From the NCBI RefSeq assembly GCF_902150025.1, contig NZ_CABFVS010000001.1, positions 1 through 64,000 on the forward strand: 64,000 nt of DNA. The letters are read 5' to 3'. Positions 32,499 through 42,660 of this stretch are shown piece by piece. The position numbers and the translations under genes are program-made. The notes beneath the pieces are model-generated. The model had not been told where the DNA came from, did not search any database, and was given only the letters and a program-made list of their open reading frames with translations. The first letter of the stretch is position 1. The number at the start of each line of letters is the position of its first letter. The DNA comes from Bartonella massiliensis. GTDB taxonomy: Bacteria; Pseudomonadota; Alphaproteobacteria; Rhizobiales; Rhizobiaceae.

Positions 32499-33377
32499 AT
32501 GAAAAAAAGTTACATATTTACAAATTTACAAAATATCTCAAATTTCTTTTATAAAAAGATTTTCGTTACTTTAAGCTTAACATTCATAATTTTAGAATTA
32601 CTTAATATTTCTGTAAAGGCTCAAACAGAACAAAAATTCCAGCTTTTTCCAACCTCTTGGTATGAATCAGAGGGCGGTCGTATTCGATTGGCAATCACAG
32701 AACCTTCTCTTAGTGGAATGAGAGAGGGCTTTATTGAAATTGTGCTTACACCAGGATGGAAAACGTACTGGCGTAATCCAGGTAATTCAGGAATGGCACC
32801 CTTTTTTAATTTCAACCAACAGGTTTCTTATGAAATCTTTTATCCTACTCCACAACTTTTTGAAACAGAAAATGATTGGTCATTAGGCTATAAAGATAAA
32901 GTGATATTGCCCTTTAAGCTATCTTCTTCCAGCAAAAATTTAAGTGGTACTCTCACTCTTGGATTATGCCATGAAATCTGCCTTCCATTGACTGTTAACT
33001 TTGATTTTTCACCATCTGCTCTAAAAAACAACCCTCTTCCCGCTTCCTTGTTAAAAAATGCCCAAGATTCTTTGCCGCGCATGATGCACAATGCTTTAAA
33101 AATAAGTGCCGAAAAAAATAATAATACTCTCCTTATAAAAATACAAAATAACAACAAAACTAAGCCTTTTTCTCTCTTTTTAGATGGAGGAGAAATGCAA
33201 ATTGGAGTCGCAAAAAAGATCAGTGATAACGCAGAATATACACTCTTTAGCGCTCCACTCTATTTCGTACCAGAGGAAACAGATCAAAAAATTTTTTATA
33301 CAGTTTCTTTTAAAGATCATGCTTTAAGTGGAACATTTATATTCCATACACAATCATCCCCTCTTGCTATCCCATGA
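32499..33377 (+). CDS. Periplasmic DsbD alpha-domain-like (disulfide corrector-like) protein
   Basis: A 292-residue protein with an N-terminal signal anchor (residues about 18-40, FVTLSLTFIILELLNI). Its domain resembles the N-terminal periplasmic domain of DsbD/ScsB (PF11412-type): GWKTYWRNPGNSG, DWSLGYKDKVILPF and the cysteine pair LCHEICLP. It probably transfers electrons to periplasmic thioredoxin-like proteins. No transmembrane DsbD part follows, so a partner must be encoded elsewhere. Pairing with yqgE is common in rhizobia. Confidence 0.82.
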   Translation: MKKSYIFTNLQNISNFFYKKIFVTLSLTFIILELLNISVKAQTEQKFQLFPTSWYESEGGRIRLAITEPSLSGMREGFIEIVLTPGWKTYWRNPGNSGMAPFFNFNQQVSYEIFYPTPQLFETENDWSLGYKDKVILPFKLSSSSKNLSGTLTLGLCHEICLPLTVNFDFSPSALKNNPLPASLLKNAQDSLPRMMHNALKISAEKNNNTLLIKIQNNNKTKPFSLFLDGGEMQIGVAKKISDNAEYTLFSAPLYFVPEETDQKIFYTVSFKDHALSGTFIFHTQSSPLAIP

Positions 33378-33408
33378 TAAGAGAGAGAAAAAATTCTTAA
33401 AACAGCAA

Positions 33409-33876
33409 CTACGTTGCGCCCCCCCCATTTTCGCGGTATTGAGTAATTGCTTTGCGAGCAAGAGCATCAGCGCGTTCATTGTCTGGATGTCCTGCGTGCC
33501 CTTTTATCCAGTGCCATCTGACTGTATGACAAGAACAAGCATCTTCAAGAGTCTGCCATAGTTCCATATTTTTCACAGGACTGTTTGATGCTGTGCGCCA
33601 ATTATTCTTTTTCCAACCTTCAAGCCACTGAGATATACCGTTACGCACATAAACTGAATCTGTATAAAGATCGATTGAACAAGGCTCTTTAAGCGCTTTT
33701 AATGCACAAATTGCCGCCATGAGTTCCATTTGATTGTTTGTTGTGTGGGCCTTACCACCATAAAGCTCCCGTTCATGACCATTCCAGCGTAAAATTGCTC
33801 CCCAACCTCCGACTCCAGGGTTTCCTGAGCACGCACCATCTGTATAAATTTCAACGATTTTTTGTTGAGTTGCCAT
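33409..33876 (-). CDS. rnhA: Ribonuclease HI
   Basis: A 155-residue RNase HI that cleaves RNA in RNA-DNA hybrids. The catalytic acids are visible in order: [12 protein letters not shown], the glutamate in [17 protein letters not shown] and [11 protein letters not shown]. Length is normal. It lies 5 bases downstream of the homoserine kinase gene in the apparent ispH-thrB-rnhA operon. Confidence 0.96.
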   Translation of the reverse strand: MATQQKIVEIYTDGACSGNPGVGGWGAILRWNGHERELYGGKAHTTNNQMELMAAICALKALKEPCSIDLYTDSVYVRNGISQWLEGWKKNNWRTASNSPVKNMELWQTLEDACSCHTVRWHWIKGHAGHPDNERADALARKAITQYRENGGGAT

Positions 33877-33881
33877 AAAAT

Positions 33882-34840
33882 TTAAAAACCTAATTCACTG
33901 AGCGAATTTACATGACTGAAAAAACAAAGCTTATGCCAATATTCCCATGGATCTTTCCTAATAACAAAGCTATCAGGCGGTGTATAAAACCAATCATAAA
34001 GACGTGTGAGTAAAAAACGTAAAGATGCGCCACGAGCCAATAAAACAATCTTTTCCAATTCTAAAGGGATCAATGGTCTTATTTTTTGATAATTTTCTAA
34101 TAACTTACGTGCTTTGGTAAGATTATAGGAATGATCAGGCTCAAAGCACCAAGCATTTAAACAAATCGCTAAATCATAAGAAAAAAAGTCATTACAAGCA
34201 AAATAGAAATCTATTATACCAGAAAGATGATGATTCACAAAAAAGACGTTATCATTAAATAAATCTGCATGGATAATACCTGTTGGTAAATTGAATGGCC
34301 AATTTTCTTGTAAAAAAGCCAATTCTAACTCAATTTTTTGTCCAAATTCTTTTAACAATGCATCTTGTGTGTTTTGGCAACGTTGCCACAATACTCGCCA
34401 ATCCATAACAGAAAGCGTATTTTTACGACTGAGTGTAAAGTCCTGTCCTGCTAAATGCAATTGTGCTAATCCTCTACCGACTTCGCTGCAATGAACTATA
34501 TCGGGCTGTCGGATCCACTCTCCTTCCAGAAAGGTAATAATAGCAGCAGGACGCCCTGCTAGTTCACTGATCATCATTCCATCATTTTGAATCACCGGTT
34601 GTGGACAAGAAATCCCACGCTGCCCTAAATGCTGCATCAAGCGACAAAAAAAGGTAAATCATCTTTTGAAATACGCTTTTCATAAAGTGTTAAAATAAAC
34701 CGCCCTTGTGTTGTTTCCAGCATAAAGTTAGAATTTTCAATCCCCTCTTCTATCCCTTGATAAGACAAAAGTGATCCTATTGCATAGCGTGTTAAAAACG
34801 CTTTTAAATCGTTTGAGTGAATATTTGTATAAACGGCCAT
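33882..34840 (-). pseudogene. thrB: Homoserine kinase, frameshifted
   Basis: An APH-fold homoserine kinase (homoserine to O-phosphohomoserine) that feeds threonine synthase. The first 67 codons (from ATG 34840) encode the N-lobe ([22 protein letters not shown]). The remaining 252 codons in another frame carry the catalytic loop (GIIHADLFNDN) and DFYFACNDF. The break is at a run of seven T (minus strand, 34646-34652); one more T would give [12 protein letters not shown], matching the family. The start overlaps the ispH stop (TAATG). A sequencing error or recent inactivation are both possible. Confidence 0.88.
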
Positions 34841-35901
34841 TATTCTGCTTTCGTTGTAGACATATCTGTGTTCTGATTTTCATGTTTTGCAGTATTTGCG
34901 CGACCATTCACAAATGCCATATCTTGGGATGTTAAAATGACGTCACGTAATTCTCGACTCACTAAAAATCTTTCCGTTTCCACCAGTGTCTCAGCTAATT
35001 CTATTGTTACCTCATAACGCGCACGAAATGCTGAGATAATTTCATCAATAATAATTTCAGGCGCCGAAGCCCCTGCTGAAAGACTAACAACAGAAACAGA
35101 AAGAGCTTTTAGTTTTTCAAAATTAATTTCATCAGCGCGCTGCACTAAAATGGCCTGCTGCGCACCAGATTTTTGGGCGACCTCTACCAAACGTCGTGAA
35201 TTAGAAGAATTGGGTGCTCCAACAATCAAAAACAAATCACTCCCCTTTGCTGCTGCCTTAACCGCATCTTGTCGGTTTGTTGTAGCATAGCAAATTGACT
35301 CAGCTGCTGGAGCTACTAATGTAGGAAAACGTCGTTGTAATACATCCAAAATTCCTGCTGTATCTTCAACAGAAAGCGTTGTTTGGGTAACAAACCCTAA
35401 TTTATCTGGATCATTGGGATGATAATGCAAAGCATCTTCTATCGTTTCAATGAGCGTCACAGCCCCTTCTTCAAGCTGTCCCATTGTTCCTATAACCTCG
35501 GGATGACCAGCATGACCAATCAATATAACATGACGACCGTGGCGTTGATGCCTTATTGCTTGTTTGTGAACTTTCGAGACCAACGGACATGTTGCATCGA
35601 GATAAAACAAATTATAGCGTCGTGCCTCTTCTGAGACAGATTTTGGGACACCATGGGCAGAAAAAACAACCGGTTGATTGCGATGTTCTTCTGGAATCTC
35701 ATCAAGTTCTTCAACAAAAACAGCACCCCTTTGCTGTAATCCCTCAACTACATAGCGGTTATGTACAATTTCATGACGAACATATACGGGAGCACTGTAT
35801 TTTTTTAATGCAAGGAGAACAATCTGGATAGCACGATCAACCCCTGCACAAAATCCACGCGGCCCACAAAGACGTATCGTTAAAGGGGGAAGTCCAGACA
35901 T
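34840..35901 (-). CDS. ispH: 4-hydroxy-3-methylbut-2-enyl diphosphate reductase
   Basis: A 353-residue IspH (LytB), the last step of the non-mevalonate isoprenoid pathway, producing IPP and DMAPP. The three [4Fe-4S] cysteines are in [12 protein letters not shown] (C18), [11 protein letters not shown] and [10 protein letters not shown]. The C-terminal tail beyond about residue 325 is longer than usual and polar. It is the first gene of the ispH-thrB-rnhA set. The same pathway's dxs lies at 57.4 kb. Confidence 0.97.
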   Translation of the reverse strand: MSGLPPLTIRLCGPRGFCAGVDRAIQIVLLALKKYSAPVYVRHEIVHNRYVVEGLQQRGAVFVEELDEIPEEHRNQPVVFSAHGVPKSVSEEARRYNLFYLDATCPLVSKVHKQAIRHQRHGRHVILIGHAGHPEVIGTMGQLEEGAVTLIETIEDALHYHPNDPDKLGFVTQTTLSVEDTAGILDVLQRRFPTLVAPAAESICYATTNRQDAVKAAAKGSDLFLIVGAPNSSNSRRLVEVAQKSGAQQAILVQRADEINFEKLKALSVSVVSLSAGASAPEIIIDEIISAFRARYEVTIELAETLVETERFLVSRELRDVILTSQDMAFVNGRANTAKHENQNTDMSTTKAE

Positions 35902-36072
35902 ACACCATCCTTAATCTCTATAGCTTTAGTCTCATATTCAAACAACCTATCATTATACACGAATAAGTAATGTAAAAAAAATGCGCAATACCATCTTTTT
36001 CATAAGAACACACTCTATAGTGTTTTCTTGCAGCAAGGCTCTTTTAAAATTCGCTTTTTTTATTTTATTAGC

Positions 36073-37017
36073 CTAAAGGTCGATAAAATGCCAAACAAGG
36101 GATTCAATCAAAAGAACGCCAAAGAGAGCTGCCAAATAAAGTAATGAAAAGAAAAATGTTTTTTTGGCCATCAAAATAGTTTCATCATGTGTATCAGCTT
36201 TCAACAAACGATAAGCAAAATGAATAAAAATAATGCCTAAAATTGTCGAAAATATACCATAAAAAATTCCACCAAGACCTGTAAAGCAAGGCGCCACAGC
36301 GCAGAGCACCATCAAAATAGTATAAAATAAGATCTGTTTTTTTGTTGAGTATTCACCTCGTACATTAGGCATCATTGGGATACCCGCAGCCTCATAATCA
36401 AGAGATGAAAATAAAGAAAGTGCCCAAAAATGAGGAGGAGTCCACATAAAAATGATTAAAAATAATAAAAAGCTATCGAAACTCACTGTTCCAGTTGTTA
36501 CAGCCCATCCAATCATTGGTGGGAAAGCCCCAGAAGCACCACCAATAACAATATTTTGTGGTGTAATACGCTTTAACCAAATTGTATAGATAACAACATA
36601 AAAGAAAATTGTAAATGCAAGAAAAAATGCCGCAAACCAATGAATAAAGCTCCCCATAACCAATACCGAAAGCAGAGACAAAACCATACCAAAAATAAAT
36701 GCTCTCCGGGGGCTGATTTTACCCATAGGAATAGGACGCTTTTTGGTCCGTTCCATCACGGAATCAATGTCAGCATCATACCACATATTCAGTACTCCCG
36801 CACCACCGCCACCAGCAGCAATACATAAGATTGCCAAAAAACCATACCACGGATTGATGGGAACAGGAGATACCACTAAACCAACCAATGCTGTAAAGAC
36901 CACGAGTGACATAACACGTGGCTTTAATAATGTGATATAATCAATGATACTGGATTTTGGTGGCGTTGATTTACCATTCGCAACCGATAACTCTTCTGAA
37001 ACAGACATTCCACTCAA
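36073..37017 (-). CDS. ctaB: Protoheme IX farnesyltransferase (heme O synthase)
   Basis: A 314-residue polytopic UbiA-family prenyltransferase that converts heme B to heme O. The Asp-rich active site N-x3-D-x-D-x-D is in NMWYDADIDSVMERTKKRP, and a second conserved region is SLDYEAAGIPMMP. About nine membrane segments are visible. In rhizobia it sits in a cox gene cluster, but no coxA/B/C, ctaG or surf1 gene is present on either side here. Confidence 0.95.
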   Translation of the reverse strand: MSGMSVSEELSVANGKSTPPKSSIIDYITLLKPRVMSLVVFTALVGLVVSPVPINPWYGFLAILCIAAGGGGAGVLNMWYDADIDSVMERTKKRPIPMGKISPRRAFIFGMVLSLLSVLVMGSFIHWFAAFFLAFTIFFYVVIYTIWLKRITPQNIVIGGASGAFPPMIGWAVTTGTVSFDSFLLFLIIFMWTPPHFWALSLFSSLDYEAAGIPMMPNVRGEYSTKKQILFYTILMVLCAVAPCFTGLGGIFYGIFSTILGIIFIHFAYRLLKADTHDETILMAKKTFFFSLLYLAALFGVLLIESLVWHFIDL

Positions 37018-37446
37018 AACCCTTTTTCATTTCTGTCATTTACAAACAAATATTATTTGGCAAATATTATTTGGCAAACATTATCTAGCGTATGGTAATG
37101 ACCAATTAAGATCCATCGTATTTTTGAGAAAATATGGCATACTGTTCTTGTACCCCTTAAAAATAGGGAGGAATATTTGCAACAAAAATACACTTTTTCA
37201 ATTAACACGCTCTCTCTATATTACAAATGTATCATAAAAATGTATCCTACCTAGCATCATAAAGCCATGCTGAAAATTTATCTCCTATAAAATGCTCTTG
37301 TCTCTCATTTCTCTTTATTTTCTTGCATAGAAATGAATATATTTTGGTAAATACTGGTTTTGTGTTATAGTTTTTATGTGAAGAATTCATTTTTTTATGC
37401 AAATCTATGCATGATTGTGTGTGTGTTGAGTCGGATAGGATTTTCT
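37018..37446. other. Intergenic region with short tandem duplication
   Basis: A gap of about 430 bases between divergent genes. A direct repeat of AATATTATTTGGCAA occurs twice in tandem near 37050-37080. Otherwise it is AT-rich, without a visible gene. Confidence 0.5.
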
Positions 37447-37986
37447 GTGATATTTTATAAATTACTTAAAAAAACTTTTTTTATTGGTGCTGTTCTTCAC
37501 ATACTTTATGGTGCTTTGATCAGTCATGCTTTTGCACAAACATCCTATGCGCAAAATGTGCCTGCGCCACAAAACTATGGTGCATGGACAAAGGTTTGTG
37601 CTCTACCACCAGGGACACCTAATATGCAATGTGAAGCTGTACAAAACGTCCACACACAAGGGCGTCATGATATTACCTTGCGCATTACATTTTATAAACT
37701 TCCTCAAAAGCAAGGGACTTTAATGCGTGTTTTTGTTCCAAGTCGCGTTGAGTTACGTCCCGGTGTTGGAATTAAAATTGATGATAAAAATATGGGAAGA
37801 ATGGAATATCGTCGTTGTCTTGGTGATAATTGTGTTGCTGAAGCTTTTCTTAAAGAAGACATACTGCAACTCTTTTTAAAAGGAAAAATGGCAACCTATT
37901 TTATCTTTACAACCCCTGAACAAGGAATTGGAGGTCTCGTTGATCTTCAAGGCCTGAATGAAGCCTATGCAGCCCTCCCTACATGA
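37447..37986 (+). CDS. Invasion-associated locus B (IalB) family protein
   Basis: About 179 residues. The GTG at 37447 is preferred: AGGA lies 6 bases upstream and the product begins with a good signal peptide (residues 1-27, ending SHAFA). A TTG/ATG start further upstream would bury it. The mature part has the IalB fold signature: WTKVCALPPG, QCEAVQNV, FVPSRVELRPGVGIKID and a cysteine pair in YRRCLGDNCVAEAF. IalB proteins are envelope proteins linked to erythrocyte invasion in Bartonella. Its position before tldD is typical of rhizobia. Confidence 0.88.
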   Translation: MIFYKLLKKTFFIGAVLHILYGALISHAFAQTSYAQNVPAPQNYGAWTKVCALPPGTPNMQCEAVQNVHTQGRHDITLRITFYKLPQKQGTLMRVFVPSRVELRPGVGIKIDDKNMGRMEYRRCLGDNCVAEAFLKEDILQLFLKGKMATYFIFTTPEQGIGGLVDLQGLNEAYAALPT

Positions 37987-38100
37987 ATGGAACCAAATGC
38001 ATATTGGACGATTAAAATCTCAACGCATGTCTTAAGAGCTTCTTAAATTAGATCAATAAAAATCTTCTGAACCCTCAATAATAACAATAGGATAATTCTT

Positions 38101-39525
38101 ATGAAATCGCTGATTGATCATTTTGATGTTGCTTCCTCTAAAATTCAGTCTCTGGTACAGGAAACGCTTCATCATGCTGATGATGGCGAGCTTTACCTCG
38201 AGTATAAAGAAAGCGAAGCTCTTTTATTTGATAATGGACAGCTTAAAAACGGCTCTTTCCATCAAGATATGGGGTTTGGTCTGCGTGTCGTTGCTGGAGA
38301 AGCGACTGGATATGCACATTCTAGTGAATTATCTGCTGCTGCACTCAAACGCGCTAGTGAAGCAGCTAAAGCTGTTACCTATAATAATCATGGAGGGCCT
38401 TATAGCATAGCTCCTCAACAAACAAATAAGAGACTTTATCAACCGCAGAATCCCCTTGATACGCCGTCTTTTGAAGAAAAAAGTGCTCTTTTGCAAAAAA
38501 TTGATGCCTATTTACGGGCTAAAAATGATAAATTGCACCAAGTGACTGTTTCTCTTTCTGGTTCACTACAACATGTCGAGATTTTACGGGCAGATGGACA
38601 TTTGATTCGTGATATTCGTCCCCTTGTACGGCTTTCTATATCTGTGGTTGCTGCTGAAGGCAATCGACGTGAAAATGGCTTTTATGGCTGTGGGGGGCGA
38701 CAAGCATTTGACCAATTTATTCGTGAAGACAATTGGAAAAAAGCCGCAGATGAAGCCTTACGTATGGCTTTAACAAATTTAGAAGCAGAAGCAGCACCTG
38801 CTGGAACATTTGATGTTGTTTTAGCCAATGGATGGCCTGGCGTTATGCTCCATGAAGCCGTGGGGCATGGTTTAGAAGGTGACTTTAACCGCAAAAAAAC
38901 ATCTGCTTTTGCTGGACTTTTAGGACAACAAGTTGCAGCAAAAGGTGTTACAGTTGTGGATGATGGAACAATTCCGCAATGCCGTGGTTCACTTACTATC
39001 GATGATGAGGGGACCCCTTCAGGATATAACGTTCTCATTGAAGATGGAAAACTCGTTAGTTTTATGCAAGATCGGCTTAATGCACGGCTTATGGGGGGAC
39101 AATCAACTGGAAATGGACGGCGTGAATCCTATGCACATGCCCCAATGCCACGAATGACCAATACAATTATGTTAGGAGGAGACAAAACACCGGAAGAAAT
39201 CCTTTCTTCCCTAAAAAATGGTATTTATGCTGTTTCATTTGGTGGAGGACAAGTGGATATTACTTCTGGAAAATTTGTCTTTGAATGTACTGAAGCATAC
39301 CGCGTAGAAAATGGTAAAATTTGTGCACCCATCAAAGGAGCAACTCTTATCGGAAATGGTCCGGATGCTATGAAACGTATCACAATGATTGGAAATGATA
39401 GTAAATTGGATAATGGTATTGGGATGTGCGGAAAAGCAGGGCAAAATGTTCCTGTTGGTGTTGGACAGCCTCATTTGCGAATCAATAATATGACAATCGG
39501 TGGAACTGCACTGATAAATGAATAA
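38101..39525 (+). CDS. tldD: Metalloprotease TldD
   Basis: A 474-residue TldD/PmbA-family peptidase. The zinc motif H-E-x3-H is visible in MLHEAVGHGLEGDFNRK, and GGGQVDITSGKFVFECTEAY near the C-terminus is also characteristic. With PmbA (TldE) it degrades unfolded or modified peptides. It is the last conserved gene before the genomic island. Confidence 0.97.
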   Translation: MKSLIDHFDVASSKIQSLVQETLHHADDGELYLEYKESEALLFDNGQLKNGSFHQDMGFGLRVVAGEATGYAHSSELSAAALKRASEAAKAVTYNNHGGPYSIAPQQTNKRLYQPQNPLDTPSFEEKSALLQKIDAYLRAKNDKLHQVTVSLSGSLQHVEILRADGHLIRDIRPLVRLSISVVAAEGNRRENGFYGCGGRQAFDQFIREDNWKKAADEALRMALTNLEAEAAPAGTFDVVLANGWPGVMLHEAVGHGLEGDFNRKKTSAFAGLLGQQVAAKGVTVVDDGTIPQCRGSLTIDDEGTPSGYNVLIEDGKLVSFMQDRLNARLMGGQSTGNGRRESYAHAPMPRMTNTIMLGGDKTPEEILSSLKNGIYAVSFGGGQVDITSGKFVFECTEAYRVENGKICAPIKGATLIGNGPDAMKRITMIGNDSKLDNGIGMCGKAGQNVPVGVGQPHLRINNMTIGGTALINE

Positions 39526-39604
39526 ACTTGCTCATTTCTTCCAAAGGTTTTCTCCTTCTTAATCTATTAAGGCGGTTTGTAAGGGGGTGCATTTTTTATG
39601 CAAC

Positions 39605-39870
39605 ATATTATTTAATAAAGATCGTCTAGCGTTGTTTAACTTGAATGAAAACCTCGAACCGTAGAATTCTCTTATTTTAAATCTGTGTATATTGAAGCAA
39701 TAAAAATCATTGGTTTATATGCTATAAGCGAAGAGAGCTGTGTGGCGTGAAACTGTATAAGAAAAACATACCTTTCATGAATTCTTCCACATGCCAAAGG
39801 CCGTCATGATATTGCAAGGTAGTAAATATAAAGGTGGTATCGACTTGTTTAGGCCCCCTCAGACATATCT
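39605..39870 (+). pseudogene. Integrase leader and N-terminal relic, tandem with the intact copy
   Basis: Leader from 'taataaagatcgtctagcg', a decayed start near 39768 (catacctttcatgaattctt), and a match to the KYNDGAGL region (aatataaaggtggtatcgac). It lies directly upstream of, and in the same orientation as, the leader of the intact integrase. Confidence 0.65.
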
Positions 39871-39904
39871 TTTTCATAATATGTTCGTCTTTTGTGTGGC
39901 AACA

Positions 39905-40071
39905 CATTGATTTATAATGATAAATCATTCTTTTTCAACTTGAATCATAGCTCCGAATATAGTAAGATTCTTTCATCACAAACCCTCTCATATCGTATCA
40001 ATTAATATCACTTGCTTGCATGTCAAAAGCGGGGCTGGCGTGTGGGTAAAAACTATAGAAGAAAGGACTAA
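39905..40071 (+). promoter_or_regulatory. Leader/promoter repeat of the intact P4-type integrase
   Basis: About 165 bases that recur, with drift, in front of every relic of this integrase in the window. Conserved blocks are 'cattgatttataatgataa', 'cgaatatagtaagattcttt', 'atcaattaatatcacttgct', 'aaaagcggggctgg' and 'gaaaggactaaaa' just before the ATG. Conservation of the whole leader suggests that it contains the promoter and possibly the attachment site. Confidence 0.6.
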
Positions 40072-40073
40072 AA

Positions 40074-41255
40074 ATGCCTCTTATGAACCGTCTTAATGCA
40101 AGATCTGTCGCAACATTGGGGGCTGGCAAATATAATGATGGTGCCGGCTTGTTACTCCATAAGCGTAAAGATGGTGGTGCTCAATGGCTTTATCGTTATA
40201 CTATTCATGGGCGTCGTCGCGAAATGGGATTAGGCGCGTTGAGAAACGTCTCTTTAAAAAAAGCCCGTGAATTGGCAAACCAATGGCGTTCTGTTTTACA
40301 TGAGGGTCGTGACCCTATTAAAGAACGTGAAAAACAAAAGCGTGAGGCAATAAGTAACCTCCATTATCTAAAAGACATTGCCTTAGATGCTTTTGAAAGT
40401 CGTAAAGCTGAATTAAAAGGAGATGGCAAGGCTGGGAACTGGTTTCTACCTTTACAACTTTATGTTCTCCCCAAATTAGGCTGTATTCCCATTTCAGAGA
40501 TTACCCAAACAGAGATACGCAATGTACTTGCTCCCATATGGCATACAAAAGCTGCAACAGCAGAGAAAGCAATAAATCGTCTTAATCTTTGTCTCAAACA
40601 CGCTGCTGCATTAGGATTGGATGTTGATTTACAAGCAACAATAAAAGCACGCGCTCTGTTAGGGAAGCAACGCCATAAAGCACAAAATTTACCTGCAATG
40701 GATTGGAAAGATGTGCCTGCCTTTTATCAGTCACTCTGCAAAACAACAACCATGACACAACTGGCTTTGCGTTTACTTATTTTGACTGGTGTTCGTACTC
40801 GCCCTTTGCGTTATATGCGTGAAGATCAGATTGATGGGGATATATGGACTATCCCTGCTGAAAGTATGAAAGGACGACGCGATGCTACAGAAGAATTTCG
40901 CGTTCCTTTATCATCAGAAGCACTAAAAGTGATTAAACAAGCACATCTGCTTTCTCGTAATGGTTTTCTTTTTTCTGCAACCGGTCGTGGTCCTCTTGCA
41001 CAAAACAGCATGCTACAATACATGAAAAAAATTGGTCTGGAAGCTTGTCCCCATGGTTTTCGCTCTAGTTTACGCGATTGGCTCGCAGAAACAACCGATG
41101 CTCCTTATGAGGTCGCAGAAACCATTCTAGGTCATACGGTCGGGGGTAAAGTGGAACGTGCCTATCGTCGTACAGATTATTTAGAACAGCGTCGCATCTA
41201 TATGGATAAATGGGCTTCTTATGTCACTGGTCAAAACAATAAAAGTTGTGGATAG
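40074..41255 (+). CDS. P4-type tyrosine integrase of the genomic island
   Basis: A 393-residue integrase with an N-terminal Arm-DNA-binding domain (GLLLHKRKDGGAQWLYRYT, MGLGALRNVSLKKARELA), a core-binding domain, and a C-terminal tyrosine recombinase domain: Arg in TGVRTRPLRYM (about residue 240), HGFRSSLRDWLAE, ILGHTVGGK and Tyr in AYRRTD (about residue 363). It is intact, unlike at least ten decayed relatives in this window. An ATG at 40083 (MNRL) is also in frame. It probably mobilised the island to its right. Confidence 0.94.
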   Translation: MPLMNRLNARSVATLGAGKYNDGAGLLLHKRKDGGAQWLYRYTIHGRRREMGLGALRNVSLKKARELANQWRSVLHEGRDPIKEREKQKREAISNLHYLKDIALDAFESRKAELKGDGKAGNWFLPLQLYVLPKLGCIPISEITQTEIRNVLAPIWHTKAATAEKAINRLNLCLKHAAALGLDVDLQATIKARALLGKQRHKAQNLPAMDWKDVPAFYQSLCKTTTMTQLALRLLILTGVRTRPLRYMREDQIDGDIWTIPAESMKGRRDATEEFRVPLSSEALKVIKQAHLLSRNGFLFSATGRGPLAQNSMLQYMKKIGLEACPHGFRSSLRDWLAETTDAPYEVAETILGHTVGGKVERAYRRTDYLEQRRIYMDKWASYVTGQNNKSCG

Positions 41256-41430
41256 CTCTATCTCTTTTTTCATATTTAATCCATAATGAATAGTATAATC
41301 ACAAATTATGGCTTATTTTGAATAAAAAATCACAAGATATTGTTTTTTTGCTGGAAAAGTTTGCTACGAATTGCTATTTATATATAGCAAATTGATGCTG
41401 ATTCGATCATTTAAATAGAGAGGGGATTCC

Positions 41431-41631
41431 GTGATTCCAAATGAACCACTTCTCACGGTACGTGAGAGTGCAAAAATACTTAATATAAGCGTTTCAACAC
41501 TTTGGCGGCGGGTCGCTGATGGCTCGGTGCCAAAACCTTTAAAGATTGGTTCCTTAGCGCGTTGGTTAAAATCCGACCTTGACGACGTAATCGAAAAGGC
41601 AAAAAACCAACGCAGCAACGACGCCGCCTAA
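41431..41631 (+). CDS. AlpA-family helix-turn-helix regulator / excisionase
   Basis: A 66-residue DNA-binding protein. The MerR-like/AlpA winged helix is clear: LTVRESAKILNISVSTLWRRVADGS followed by PKPLKIG and RWLKSDLDDVI. In P4-like elements AlpA activates integrase expression or excision. A GTG start follows GAGAGGGG. It lies 175 bases after the integrase. Confidence 0.9.
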   Translation: MIPNEPLLTVRESAKILNISVSTLWRRVADGSVPKPLKIGSLARWLKSDLDDVIEKAKNQRSNDAA

Positions 41632-41706
41632 AGAAAACTTCGCCTTATAGGACAGACAAAGTATTTCGACTTTCACAAATCCTGAAATAACAGAATCTGT
41701 CCTGTA

Positions 41707-42660
41707 ATGCAAGTAGCAGGAAGGGATTTTATGCATTTTACAAATGCTACAACAAGCAATGCTTATGCATTGCATACAACAGCTCGAAAAATTACTTGTG
41801 CATTACGTGGAGTTTGGCATGGACGTTATGGAACAGCCCGTTGCCCTGCTCATGATGATAGGCTGCCTAGTTTATCCATTACCAATGGACTTGATGGGCG
41901 TCTTTTACTCTATTGTTATGCCGGTTGCTCTTTTAGAGAGATCATACAAGCGCTTAGAAGAATTGGCTTGCTGGAGAAACAAGCCTTTGTTGATAAAACT
42001 TATGATCATACGCTTTCTTTCTCAAAACAGTTTTGTGCTGATTTCAAAAGAGCAAAACAGAAAGCAGAAAGAGCAAAAAAGATTTGGCAACAAAGTCAAC
42101 CGATCAAAAATACTTTAGCAGAAACCTATTTACGCATGCGGGGGCCCACATGTGAATTGCCTGCTGATTTACGTTTTCACGATAAATGTCCACATCCATT
42201 AGGAATGACACTGCCCGCGTTGGTGGCTCTTGTTAAGGGGGCTGGCTCTTTTGCCATTCATAGGACCTTTTTAAAAGCCAATGGCTGCAAAACAGATCAG
42301 AAACCAGCCAAAGCCATGTTGGGTTCTGTCATGGGCGGTGCTGTGCATTTAAGTCAAGACAATCCCAAACATCTGGTTATTTGTGAAGGCATTGAAACGG
42401 GGCTGTCTCTGCTGTCTGGATTGTTATCAGAGCCCGTGAATGTATGGGCGTCTCTTTCTACCAATGGCATGATGCGTGTGAATTTACCCCCGATAAAAGG
42501 GCGTCTGACAATTGCAATGGATGGCGATGATGCGGGTCGTAAAGCAGGTTTTACCCTAGCAAATCGTGCTTATAGACAAGGCTTTGAGGTCTTTATGATG
42601 CAAGCCCCAAAAGGAATGGACTTTAATAACGTATTAGTTTCTAGAGAAAGGAAAATATGA
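41707..42660 (+). CDS. Toprim-domain primase-like protein
   Basis: A 317-residue protein. The N-terminal CHC2-like zinc finger has ligands in RCPAHDDRLPS and YCYAGCS. The C-terminal Toprim domain has the glutamate in HLVICEGIETGLSL and the DxD-type motif in AMDGDDAGRKAG. This architecture is typical of primases of phages and satellites. Its stop overlaps the next start (ATGA), indicating translational coupling. It is probably part of the island's own replication module. Confidence 0.9.
   Translation: MQVAGRDFMHFTNATTSNAYALHTTARKITCALRGVWHGRYGTARCPAHDDRLPSLSITNGLDGRLLLYCYAGCSFREIIQALRRIGLLEKQAFVDKTYDHTLSFSKQFCADFKRAKQKAERAKKIWQQSQPIKNTLAETYLRMRGPTCELPADLRFHDKCPHPLGMTLPALVALVKGAGSFAIHRTFLKANGCKTDQKPAKAMLGSVMGGAVHLSQDNPKHLVICEGIETGLSLLSGLLSEPVNVWASLSTNGMMRVNLPPIKGRLTIAMDGDDAGRKAGFTLANRAYRQGFEVFMMQAPKGMDFNNVLVSRERKI

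Noticed and set aside
37360-37446. Longer N-terminus for the IalB-family protein from a TTG at 37360
   Set aside because: It would place about 29 residues before the signal peptide; the GTG at 37447 has a clear AGGA site and a normal signal peptide.
38682-39038. 118-codon frame antisense to tldD
   Set aside because: Shadow of a well-supported gene; no start signal.
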